Assembly (NCBI RefSeq): GCF_026151205.1
Contig: NC_087072.1
Span: 26,067,799-26,131,798, forward strand
Direction of reading: 5' to 3'
DNA from: Bolinopsis microptera
Lineage: Eukaryota; Ctenophora; Tentaculata; Lobata; Bolinopsidae
DNA: 64,000 nt
Shown: positions 21,259 through 31,655 of the stretch, in pieces
Numbering within the stretch: the first letter of the stretch is position 1
Layout: every line of letters starts with the position of its first letter
Made by a program: the position numbers and the translations under genes
Notes under the pieces: generated by a model
The model's input: the letters and a program-made list of their open reading frames with translations, nothing else
Database searches by the model: none
What the model was told of the DNA's origin: nothing

Positions 21259-24200
21259 ATGTTGAGTCAAGTATCCATACAATCAGTAAGAGTGTTAAGA
21301 TGTCTGGGCACGTTTAAAGTGCAATGTTGTAAGCAACATTACTCCTGCCTGCAACCTCCTCACCTTTCTACTACTACTCCTAAACACCTTTCTCGCCAGG
21401 TTAGTGTAAATCACTTATTATCTATTGTCGGCTATAAGTCTAAATGCCGGGACAAGAAATTAAATGGACATATTCATAGCATTACATAGTTTTACTGTCT
21501 AAAAGCTAGAGGGTGGCACATTAAATAACTCTACATATTTTGTGATGATATTAACCTCCTGCACCCTCAGTTGTCCAGTACTTCTGATCCAGATGACCCT
21601 ATCTCCCGCTGCCCCAAGTGCGGAGGCCCACTAAACAATCTGAAGGGAGTTTCCACCACCCCACGATTTGTGAAATGTCAGCAATGTGAATATTTCTACG
21701 TTTGTGACATTTTCAACAATGACATGAGAGTCGAATCAAGGTCAGATATCCTTGAAATTACTGATTCATACCAGTTGTACCAGTAATAAATTATATTAAT
21801 TAAATATACTAATAAAAATGGAAGTGCATCATTTGCTTTCTCTGCAATGAAGAAGAAGTATTATAACTTGATACATTTCAGCCACCTTGACCCAGCGTAC
21901 GACACCAAAGAAGACAGACTTCCTACCCCTAAAGAGATATTCTCGTATCTGAACGAGTATGTTATAGGACAGAGCCACCCGAAGAAAGTGCTATCAGTTG
22001 GTATCTACAATCATTACAAGAGGATACAGATAAACTTATCTGAGAAGAAATCATCTAGAGTGTCGGGTATCTCCAAGATGGATAAAACTAACGTCCTGCT
22101 TCTCGGTCCTACAGGTTTTAAAGAATACTTGTGTTGAAACAGGAAACATTATAAATAATCTTTATTTCATTTCAAAACAGAGAGAATCCCGTTATATTAT
22201 ATACGCAATTACCGTTAATTACCGGTGATAACTCACAGTTAACATTGCGACAGGGACGGGTAAGACCTTGTTAGCTCAGTCACTGGCCCATTGTCTAAAA
22301 GTTCCTATGACTATTTGTGACTGCACTTCTCTAACTCAAGCTGGGTATGTGGGGGAGGATGTGGAGTCTATTATCGCTAAACTTCTTATTGCTGCCGACT
22401 TTAATGTGGACAAGTGTCAGCGGGGCATCGTCTTTCTCGATGAGGTAAAATAAACACTTGCTTTGGGGGTCGTCAGCTATTTATATCATCTGTATGTTTA
22501 AACATTACTTTTATTATGTTTAATTCTTATACTATCTGTAATGTTAATAATTTCTGCAATGTTTATATTATCTGTAATGTTCATATATTTTCTGCAATGT
22601 TTATATTATCTGTTATGTTCATATATTTTTTGTAATGTTTATATTATCTGCAATGTTTATATTATCTGTAATGTTCATATGTTTCTGTGATGTTTATATT
22701 ATCTGTAATGTTTATATTATCTGTAATTTTCATATATTTTCTGTAATGTTTATATTATCTGTAATGTTTATATTATCTGTAATGTTTATATTATCTGCAA
22801 TGTTTATATTATCTGTTATGTTCATATATTATCTGTTATGTTCATATATTTTCTGCAATGTTAATATTATCTGTTATGTTCATATATTATCTGTTATGTT
22901 CATATATTTTCTGTAATGTTTATATTATCTGCAATGTTTATATTATCTGTAATGTTCATATGTTTTCTGTAATTTTTATATATTTTCTGTAATGTTTATA
23001 TTATCTCCAATGACCCCCCCTCTCTGAACAAGCTCTTTATTATTGTATTATATCAGGTTGATAAGATCTCGATGCGGTCTAAAGATGTACATGTGCGGGA
23101 CGTATCAGGTGAGGGAGTACAGCAGGCTCTCCTCAAACTTCTAGAAGGAACTTTAGTTACTATTCCTGAACGACTTATTCCCTCTCGAAAACTCAGATCG
23201 GAGCCCATTCAGATTGATACGACCAATATTCTTTTCATTGCTTCCGGAGCTTTTGCGGGGATCGAGAAGATTGTCAGGTATGTTTGGGAAATTGTCCGGT
23301 ATGCTTGGGAAGATTTTCCGGTATGTTCGGGAAGATTGTCCGGTATGTTTGGGAAAATTGTCCGGTATGTTTGGGAAGATTGTCCGGTATGTTTGGGAAG
23401 ATTGTCCTGTATGTTTGGGAAGATTGTCCGGTATGTTTGGGGAGATTGTCCGGTATGTTTGGGAAGATTGTCCGGTATGTTTGGGGAGATTGTCCGGTAT
23501 GTTTGGGAAGATTGTCCGGTATGTTTGGGAAGATTGTCCGGTATGTTTGGGGAGATTGTCCGGTATGTTTGGGAAGATTGTCCGGTATGTTTGGGGAGAT
23601 TGTCCGGTATGTTTGCGAAGATTGTCCGGTATGTTTGGGGAGATTGTCCGGTATGTTTGGGAAGATTTTCCGGTATGTTTGGGGAGATTGTCCGGTATGT
23701 TTGGGAAGATTGTCCGGTATGTTTGGGGAGATTGTCCGGTATGTTTGGGGAGATTGTCAGGTATGTCATGTTTGGGAAGATTGTCCTGTATGTTTAGGAA
23801 GATTGTCCGGTATGTTTGAAATAATCTCATTAGACCGTATGTCTCAATCCAAGCCGAGGGATTAAACGTTCTCACTTCAGAGGGCTAAGCCACCTAAATA
23901 TATCTAAAAATGACTCATGAGCGGATAAATAAAAAGATATTATGAGCATGAATACTGGTTTTTGTAAAAAATATCTCTCTTTTGCAGAAACAGAAAAGTT
24001 AAGAAAACGGTCGGGTTTGGTAGCCCTATTTCTAAAGATGCAGCTATTCTTGATCAGACCAAAAACAAAGAAAACTTCGAGCAACAACTTAAAATTAACG
24101 ATGACTTTTTAAAGGTGACACCATAGTTCTGACCATTCAAATTATAAGATTAAATTACACTTTTTGTATGGTGAGCTCAATAAAATAATAATGATATTAA

Positions 24201-27200
24201 TATTAATCATTGAAGTGAATTTTATATTATGTACCATTAAAAAGCCCTTCCTGTTGACTATAATGGAATTGGTGTACAGGAGATTGACGCAGAAGATCTG
24301 GTGAACTACGGGATTATACCTGAGTTTGTGGGCAGAATGCCCCTCTGTGTATCTCTCATGTCATTAGGTAATCTAACTATTTGAATCAAATGATGGAGTA
24401 CAGTTCGCTGTTTATTTAGGGCCCCTCCCTAGTTGAGGACCCCTCCTCCCTTGTTGAGTGCCCCCCTCTCTTGTTGAGGGGCCCTCCACCCTAGTTGAGG
24501 GGCCCTCCCCCCGGCCCCTAGTCGAGGCCCCCTTCCCCCTAGTTGTGCCCAGAAGCAAAGGTTTCTAGTTGAGGGCCCCTCCTCCCTTCACTGGTTGTAC
24601 CCCCTCCCCCCTAGCCGAGAGCTCCTCCTCCCTTGTTGAGGGCCCCCTTCCCCCTAGTTAAGGGCCCTCTCCCCCGAGTTTAAAGTGTAATTCCCTCAGA
24701 TCGCGAGGCTCTGGTAACGATCCTAACCCAGCCCAAGAACTCAATAATATCTCAATACAAGTACATGTTCACTTTGGATGACAGCGCACTCGTTTTCACT
24801 GATGATGCTCTGGACGCCATTGCTGAACTGGCCATCAAGAAACGAACTGGTAAATCTTTAAAATAGTTTTCTTTTTATTTGATTTGTCAATATCATGTTT
24901 GTTTTTTTGGAAGTTATCTGTGAAGGAAACGCGAGTTAAATAAAATCTAAAGTTACATTATAATATGTGAATTAAAAGTAAGCTCCTATCAGCAGAATTA
25001 CACGACAATCTGCAGAATAACGCTCTGTAAACTGCAGTATCCAGCGTTAGCCCAGTCTGCAGAGTCCAATAACGCTCTGTAAACTGCAGTATCCAGCGTT
25101 AGCCCAGTCTGCAGAGTCCAATAACGCTCTGTAAACTGCAGTATCCAGCGTTAGCCCAGTCTGCAGAGTCCAATAACGCTCTGTAAACTGCAGTATCCAG
25201 CGTTAGCCCAGTCTGCAGAGTCCAATAACGCTCTGTAAACTGCAGTATCCAGCGTTAGCCCAGTCTGCAGAGTCCAATAACGCTCTGTAAACTGCAGTAT
25301 CCAGCGTTAGCCCAGTCTGCAGAGTCCAATAACGCTCTGTAAACTGCAGTATCCAGCGTTAGCCCAGTCTGCAGAGTCCAATAACGCTCTGTAAACTGCA
25401 GTATCCAGCGTTATCCCAGTCTGCAGAGTCCAATAACGCTCTGTAAACTGCACAGTATCCAGCGTTAGCCCAGTCTGTATTGGTCCTCATCTGAACAAGA
25501 CCTACAATTCTCTTCCATATATTTGTTGTTGTGATTGTTACAGTGGCCTTGTCTGGTCCAGTAGGAACAGTTAGTGTTGAGGTCTTGACATGGAGTAGGG
25601 GACTCAGTTGTTGGTTCCTCATCTTTATCACAGTCCATCTTCATCTCCTGAGTAAACTCAGCGGCTCTACATACCTTACAGCGGCTCTAGATACCTTACA
25701 GTGGCTCTAGATACCTTACAGTGGCTCTAGATACCTTACAGCGGCTCTACATACCTTACAGTGGCTCTAGATACCTTACAGCGGCTCTAGATACCTTACA
25801 GCGGCTCTACATACCTTACAGTGGCTCTAGATACCTTACAGTGGCTCTAGATACCTTACAGCGGCTCTAGATACCTTACAGCGGCTCTACATACCTTACA
25901 GTGGCTCTAGATACCTTACAGTGGCTCTAGATACCTTACAGCGGCTCTAGATACCTTACAGCGGCTCTACATACCTTACAGTGGCTCTAGATACCTTACA
26001 GTGGCTCTAGATACCTTACAGTGGCTCTAGATACCTTACAGCGGCTCTAGATACCTTACAGTGGCTCTAGATACCTTACAGTGGCTCTAGATACCTTACA
26101 GTGGCTCTAGATACCTTACAGTGGCTCTAGATACCTTACAGCGGCTCTAGATACCTTACAGCGGCTCTAGATACCTTACAGTGGTCGAGGATGATGTTTT
26201 GACATGGGAAGACTTCTTTGATAAGAGCAAATACTTGAGGAGCTTATCCCTAGTGTTAATGTGGTTGTGAATACTATTTGGAGGGTTTGATCTGTACCCC
26301 TTCTGCAAAGTACAGCAGTTGACATTGCATAAGTACAGTGTGCCCTGTCTCCTCCTCACAGTGTGCCCTGTCTCCTCCTCACAGTGTGCCCTGTCTCCTC
26401 CTCACATTGTGCCCTGTCTCCTCCTCACAGTGTGCCCTGTCTCCTCCTCACAGTGTGCCCTGTCTCCTCCTCACAGTGTGCCCTGTCTCCTCCTCACAGT
26501 GTGCCCTGTCTCCTCCTCACAGTGTGCCCTGTCTCCTCCTCACAGTGTGCCTTGTCTCCTCCTCACAGTGTGCCCTGTCTCCTCCTCACAGTGTGCCCTG
26601 TCTCCTCCTCACAGTGTGCCCTGTCTCCTCCTCACAGTGTGCCCTGTCTCCTCCTCACAGTGTGCCCTGTCTCCTCCTCACAGTGTGCCCTGTCTCCTCC
26701 TCACAGTGTGCCCTGTCTCCTCCTCACAGTGTGCCCTGTCTCCTCCTCACAGTGTGCCCTGTCTCCTCCTCACAGTGTGCCCTGTCTCCTCCTCACAGTG
26801 TGCCCTGTCTCCTCCTCACAGTGTGCCCTGTCTCCTCCTCACAGTGTGCCCTGTCTCCTCCTCACAGTGTGCCCTGTCTCCTCCTCACAGTGTGCCCTGT
26901 CTCCTCCTCACAGTGTGCCCTGTCTCCTCCTCACATTGTGCCCTGTCTCCTCCTCACAGTGTGCCCTGTCTCCTCCTCGTACCAGTATCTGAGGCACCCT
27001 GATATCGCGTACTTGGCTCCCAGCAGGTGAACACCGTGCGCAAACTCGTGGAGGAAGATATTCTCTGTCGCGTACTGGTCCTGCGCGTAGCACAGGATAT
27101 TCTCCTCGGCACCGAGATAGGCCACGCTTCTGTAGCTCCTGTAGTACTATCTCTGCCTGTTATAGAAGTAACCCAATTTGACGAGAAATACTAAAATACA

Positions 27201-28911
27201 GTATGTTACTGTATAGTACTATAGTGTAACGAGTAATCGTACATTTATGGAGGGGCGGTCAGCTCCTTATTTATAACCTGTTGAGATAGGCCAATCTTCT
27301 GTAGCTCCGAGTCCTCTAGCCCTGGCATTCCAGAATACAGGTCCAACCAGCTATGTTCAGGAATGTTTGTGGTGTACTCAGTGGTTGCCATGATGCCCAC
27401 TCTCCCGTATCTTTGGTAGTAATTGTTCCTGACTCCTGAATGATCTGCCAACAGGAACCTCAATACGTAGCAAGCTCTCTTCAAGGCATCGTCCGGAACT
27501 CTGCTGGAAGACACAACTGGTATACCGTACGCTTCAGTGTATTTCTGATAGAACTGAGTCAGACCGTGCGGGTACATTTCACTTGCATACCTAAGTTTTT
27601 GTGGGAGCCCTCTTATTCGATCTGTTGGTTTTGGTCTTCCTGTTTTAGTAAGTCTCAAATACCAAGCGAGGAGTTTAGTGATCTTCTGAATGGTGCTATA
27701 AAGCTAAGCCGCTGCATTGCAACAAAAGAAGAATGGCGTATAGCTTCATTTTGTGATGTTGAACTAACTTTGTCGCGTTTATATATAGTCCTGATATTAT
27801 TAGGTTCTGAGCTGAGAAAACGAGATCTTCTTAATGTTTTAATGTTGTTACTGATCATTTCATTATTGTTGAGGGTTTTAATAAACTTATACCTGTATTA
27901 TATAACTTATGCTTATATTACACATTCAATAAAGGCCGTGAGAATAATCAAATTGTCGACCCAGATGTTAACTATGTTAATGCTGTGTTAACTATGTTAA
28001 CTATGTAAATGCTGTGTTAACTATGTAAATGCTGTGTTAACTATGTAAATGCTGTGTTAACCATGTTAACTATGTAAATGCTGTGTTAACTATGTTAACT
28101 ATGTAAATACTGTGTTAACTATTTTAACTATGTAAATGCTGTGTTAACTATGTTAACTATGTAAATGCTGTGTTAACTATGTTAACTATGTAAATGCTGT
28201 GTTAACTATGTTAACTATGTAAATGCTGTGTTAACTATGTTAACTATGTAAATGCTGTGTTAACTATGTAAATGCTGTGTTAACTATTTAAATGCTGTGT
28301 TAACCATGTTAACTATGTAAATGCTGTGTTAACTATGTTAACTATGTAAATACTGTGTTAACTATTTTAACTATGTAAATGCTGTGTTAACTATGTTAAC
28401 TATGTAAATGCTGTGTTAACTATGTTAACTATGTAAATGCTGTGTTAACTATGTTAACTATGTAAATGCTGTGTTAACTATGTTAACTATGTAAATGCTG
28501 TGTTAACTATGTAAATGCTGTGTTAACTATTTAAATGCTGTGTTAACCATGTTAACTATGTAAATGCTGTGTTAACTATGTAAATACTGTGTTAACTATT
28601 TTAACTATGTAAATGCTGTGTTAACTATGTTAACTATGTAAATGCTGTGTTAACTATGTTAACTATGTAAATGCTGTGTTAACTATGTTAACTATGTAAA
28701 TGCTATGTTAACTTGTTCGTTATCAGGTGCACGTGGTCTGAGGAGTATATTAGAGAATGTACTAATGGAGATAATGTACGAAGTTCCAGGATCAGACATA
28801 ACTCAAGTCACGATAACGAGGGAAGTGGTGGAGAAGCAGTCACAACCTCTCTACAAACGAGTTGATAAAGGGGACAAGGAAGAGAGTGCAGCAGCTGCTA
28901 TTAAAATATAA
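21259..28911 (+). CDS. CLPX: mitochondrial ATP-dependent unfoldase ClpX, 9 exons
   Basis: Exons: 21259-21399, 21571-21740, 21882-22114, 22254-22444, 23057-23277, 23988-24114, 24280-24367, 24700-24849, 28727-28911. All phases agree and give 501 residues. ClpX is the AAA+ ring that unfolds substrates for ClpP in the mitochondrial matrix and also acts on haem synthesis. Visible parts: a basic, acidic-poor presequence (1-47); a C4 zinc finger (C61, C64, C83, C86); Walker A GPTGTGKT (179-186); the substrate-gripping pore loop GYVG (212-215); Walker B ending FLDE (242-245); an IGF-type ClpP-docking loop reading VGFG (327-330); and sensor 2 in GARGLRS (R443). It is shorter than the human protein (633), mainly in the linker before Walker A. 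An in-frame TGA lies two codons before the start ATG. Introns 4, 5, 7 and 8 are full of minisatellites. Confidence 0.93.
22500..23012. repeat. degenerate 18/20-bp minisatellite, CLPX intron 4
   Basis: Mixed units such as TTATATTATCTGTAATGT and TCATATATTTTCTGTAATGT. The open frame read here is only a repeat effect. Confidence 0.85.
23266..23815 (+). repeat. 22-bp minisatellite spanning the CLPX exon 5 donor, about 24 units
   Basis: Exon 5 ends GAAGATTGTCAG|GTATGTTTGG (donor at 23278). The unit GAAGATTGTCCGGTATGTTTGG repeats this end-of-exon plus donor. Main variation is GGGAAG versus GGGGAG. Open frames on both strands through the array are not genes. Confidence 0.93.
24412..24685. repeat. 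C-rich imperfect repeat, CLPX intron 7
   Basis: Loose repeats of roughly CCTAGTTGAGGGCCCCTCC, with units of differing length, ending just before the exon 8 acceptor. Confidence 0.75.
25018..25467. repeat. 52-bp minisatellite with hairpin-forming units, 8.6 copies
   Basis: The unit begins TAACGCTCTGTAAACTGCAG. TAACGCT near the start pairs with AGCGTTA 25 bases later, so every unit can fold. On the minus strand the array starts at the stop codon of the nested gene's last exon (GGC TAA) and repeats it. Confidence 0.92.
25661..26184 (-). repeat. 20-bp minisatellite anchored on a minus-strand donor, 26 units
   Basis: Unit GCGGCTCTAGATACCTTACA with G/T and G/C variants. On the minus strand the exon at 26302-26180 ends CCACT|GTAAGGTATC, and each unit repeats CCRCT|GTAAGG. 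The array fills nearly the whole intron to the acceptor at 25648. Confidence 0.93.
26336..26980 (-). repeat. 23-bp minisatellite anchored on a minus-strand donor, 28 units
   Basis: Unit CAGTGTGCCCTGTCTCCTCCTCA, almost invariant. On the minus strand the HEFAH exon ends GAGGAGGAGACAGGGCACACT-type sequence followed by GTGAGG, and every unit repeats that end and donor. Plus-strand frames of about 230 codons are repeat effects. Confidence 0.93.
27965..28712. repeat. 29/20-bp minisatellite with ~243-bp higher-order period, CLPX intron 8
   Basis: Built from TATGTAAATGCTGTGTTAAC with or without TATGTTAAC. Rare variants (TTAACCATG, AAATACTG, TTAACTATTTTAAC) recur together about every 243 bp (28061, 28304, 28546), so a multi-unit block was itself copied. 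It ends about 14 bases before the exon 9 acceptor. Confidence 0.9.
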
Positions 28912-29036
28912 TGAGGGATTATGAGATGTTTTAGAGTCCATTGAGGCGGAACGAAATTCAGAAATTGATAAAAACCTGATCTTGTTTGACAAATATTTGA
29001 AAATTGAAGATATAGATTCTCAACAGTGACCTTATT

Positions 29037-29302
29037 ATGTCCAGCCCCCCCCCCTCACCAGCCCAGTCACCATGGTTACAGCCCCCCCTCACCAGCCCAG
29101 TTACCATGGTTACAGCCCCCCCCCCCCCCTCACCAGCCCAGTTACCATGGTTACAGCCCCCCCTCACCAGCCCAGTCACCATGGTTACAGCCCCCCCTCA
29201 CCAGCCCACTTACCATGGTTACAGCCCCCTCACCAGCCCAGTTACCATGGTTACAGCCCCCCCCCCCCCCCTTCACCAGCCCAGTTACCATGGTTACAGC
29301 GA
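29037..29302. repeat. ~33-bp C-rich minisatellite downstream of CLPX, about 8 units
   Basis: CAGCCCAGTTACCATGGTTA followed by C-runs of 5 to 13 and TCACC. It lies about 130 bp past the CLPX stop and is probably in the 3' UTR. The variable C-runs could be sequencing error or true slippage. Confidence 0.88.
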
Positions 29303-29900
29303 CCATTGACCCAGTCATCTTATTCCTTGTAATGTATTGTATTAAATCGCATCTCAAGTGGTGCCAACTTATTTTTTTGAAATAACCAAAGAGTCTTTAA
29401 ATCACAAAAGCATGAGAATGAGAACAAATTGGATTATTAAGTTATTACATCCTAGTGATTGTTATACTTGATTAGTTTTTATCATTGAACTAATGCAAAA
29501 CTTTCCGAAATATTGTTTTGTTTATGATTTTATACGGGTAGTCAAAATGTTTTGGGGTTGAATTGAAGTATGAAGACACACTTCACATGTTATTGTATAC
29601 AGTGAAACCGATTTTAAAATGTGAAATAAAGCGTGTTTGTACTATATTAATAGAATGCCAGACAGGAGCACGCCTTCAGCCTGATCTGGGAAGTAACACA
29701 ACCGACCCCTCGTTTGTGTACATTCACGTTAGCTATTGCTCGTTTATTGTTAGTTGTCATGTGGGGACGACCCTAGGGGCGCAACTGCAAACGCGCCGTA
29801 TTGCGCGCGCGCAGGTTGTATAGCTGCAAGTCGATCAAATCAAGTGCAATATCTCTTCCTTGTATAATTGACATTATCATCCATTAAAGGATAGACACGC
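29303..29900. other. intergenic, no gene seen
   Basis: No recognisable gene or repeat. The reading frames are short and without family resemblance. Confidence 0.35.
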
Positions 29901-29901
29901 C

Positions 29902-30513
29902 CTATATTGTAGCTGATCTTGTCACACACTCCATTCGGTTGCAGATACCGGGGCTGAGGCACACATCCTGTCCTTGTAAGGTGATCACTTTCTGCTGGGG
30001 GGAGTTATGAGTCAGCCCAGATACATTCTGTGGTGGGTGGTTAGAATTGAGAGGAGCGTTATCAATTATCATCCGTAGTATAATACTCCACACGTCTCAT
30101 TGCACTATGAACACTATTTAATATAATTTAGAAACATTATAATATTTAACGATTCACATATCAGGTTATTATAACATGATATTATTATTATTATTATTAT
30201 AAAACAGGATCTTACCGACAAAAATGATTCATAAAAATACCTTAATGCGGTAAATTGTACCCGTGAAACAGATTTTCCCAACATCTGTTGTATGCAGCTA
30301 TATCTTTGATTTCGTTTAATTCATACAAGTTATCGATGTGCAAATTTCTACTACTTAGATCACTTAAATAAATTATCTGATTCAATAGCAAAAGAGAGAG
30401 AGCCGTTTGGGCTGGGGTGCTTTCCATACTCCTGAGAATGTGTCTTTCATACAATGCTTTGTTGCTTATCGTACCTTTAGGCCATTTGATGTTTGATATG
30501 ATAGCACAACTTA
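29902..30513 (-). CDS. possible minus-strand exons of an unrecognised gene
   Basis: On the minus strand 30513-30242 is open from a plausible acceptor (TAATCTTTAAG) to a stop, with coding-like content (ERHILRSM..., LSLLLLNQIIYLSDL). A second open piece, 30049-29902, follows a CACCACAG acceptor and is rich in cysteine (DVCLSPGICNRMEC) before its stop. They may be exons of one gene, through a GTACAA donor near 30258 and an acceptor near 29965, or unrelated. I do not recognise the product. Confidence 0.3.
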
Positions 30514-30889
30514 AAGATTAGTGATAACGCAAATCCGAGTTAAACTCAATTATTCATAAATCAAACTATATTTTTCAAAGTCCCTACTGCTACACTCAAG
30601 CATTGCAATGTTCCGAATATATTGGAAATTTGGTGGCCATTTGATTTTATTCATCTTCCTAATTACTTCCTGATTGCTCTTATGTAGAACGATCATGACT
30701 AATATAAATATATAATATACAGCTTCAGAATTACAACTTTTGCTTGCCAGGGTCTCACACTTATAGTTATACTTATAGACTGCATCAGTTTTATCTGATT
30801 GTGAAGTTTGAAAGAATGAAGAAGTTACAGCAATGCGCGCAATTAGGGGAGTGTGCCTTCGGTGGAGATATAACCTGCGCCTTTGATAT

Positions 30890-31480
30890 GGGGTCGTTCA
30901 CATATTACGTAATCAATATTTTAGCAATTTTTACCCCCTCCCCCTTCCGTAATCAACCTTGTATCACGTTGCGACCCCCACGGTCGTTTCACTATGTGAC
31001 GATACAGGGAGAGCCGCGCACTTCGTGCGCGGCGGGTCATACAACGTATGACAAAATCAACCGTAATCAAGACCCAACCCCCCCCCCTCCTGACAGCAAT
31101 ATTACGTAATCATGGCCTGACCACCCCCGACCCCCCCTTTACTTTTTTCCTAGAAATCACTTTTCTCTACGTTTCATGCTACCCTGATCATGCTATCATG
31201 ACGAGCCGAAATCATTGTTATGATATCCGGCCAAGCACCTTCTAAACTACTTACTATTATAGCCGGATATTCGATAAATTTCTAAATTTTATCACTATCA
31301 GAGTGAAATTGAGTGGAATTTGAATTAAAATATTGTCAAATTGTTATTATTCTAGAGGGTAAAAAAGAAAATTTTGATTACGTAATCAACGGCCGAAACC
31401 CCCCCCCCCCCGTAATCAACCGTAAGCATTTGGAAACCCCCCTCCCCCCTCGGCTGATTACGTAATATGTGAACGACCCC
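30890..31480. mobile_element. MITE with 26-bp perfect terminal inverted repeats
   Basis: Left end 30890-30915 starts GGGGTCGTTCACATATTACG; right end 31455-31480 is its exact reverse complement. Interior has C-runs and further GTAATCAACCG copies but no open frame. Flanks are TAT and TAA, so a 3-bp duplication is possible but not exact. A family A MITE is inserted inside. Related GGGTCGT-type termini are known from invertebrate MITEs; superfamily not assigned. Confidence 0.85.
30959..31054. mobile_element. family A hairpin MITE, copy 3, nested
   Basis: 96 bp, TTGTATCACG...GTATGACAA, with perfect 8-bp duplications AATCAACC at 30951-30958 and 31055-31062. The GCCGCGCAC stem is intact. Confidence 0.88.
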
Positions 31481-31574
31481 TAAAATAAAAGTGTTTCTGC
31501 AAATGAAGACCTTACTGGGAATGGGGAAACTGAAATTATATTATGCAAACTGGAAAAAAGTTTGTGTTAAACTT

Positions 31575-31655
31575 GTAGGTTAATAACCTTCAACCTATGT
31601 ACCAAGACGCGCGCCAAACTGGACTCGTCGATGGTTAATATTTGTTCAAATATTT
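31575..31655. mobile_element. family B fragment
   Basis: Diverged copy: CTTGTAGGTTAATAACC, then ACGCGCGCCAAACTGGACTCG. No target duplication seen. Confidence 0.5.

Larger units (their letters stand above)
25465..27596 (-). pseudogene. secreted HExxH metallopeptidase-like protein with ShK-like tail, nested in CLPX intron 8, broken
   Basis: Minus-strand exons: about 27596-27278 ([10 protein letters not shown] ... [12 protein letters not shown]), about 27116-26958 with EENILCY and the zinc-site motif HEFAH, 26302-26180 with [16 protein letters not shown], and 25647-25465 with a cysteine pattern C-x6-C-x8-C-x11-C-x2-C like a ShK domain. The sixth ShK cysteine is absent. The order resembles secreted HExxH proteins of marine invertebrates that I know only as uncharacterised; function is unproven. 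It is broken: one C is missing after SWLD relative to the plus-strand copy at 37334, which shifts the frame, and the junction between the first two exons is rearranged. No signal peptide remains. The third and fourth exons join in phase 0. Both introns after the HEFAH exon consist of donor-carrying minisatellites. I have not restored any reading frame. Confidence 0.6.

Noticed and set aside
23072-23875. Long frames on both strands across the 22-bp array
   Set aside because: Only 23057-23277 is CLPX coding; the rest is intronic repeat.
26319-27030. Plus-strand frames of 209-230 codons
   Set aside because: Translations of the 23-bp intronic array; the real coding content here is on the minus strand.
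29026-29385. Proline-rich coding frames
   Set aside because: They are readings of the C-rich 33-bp array beyond the CLPX stop, in all frames and on both strands.
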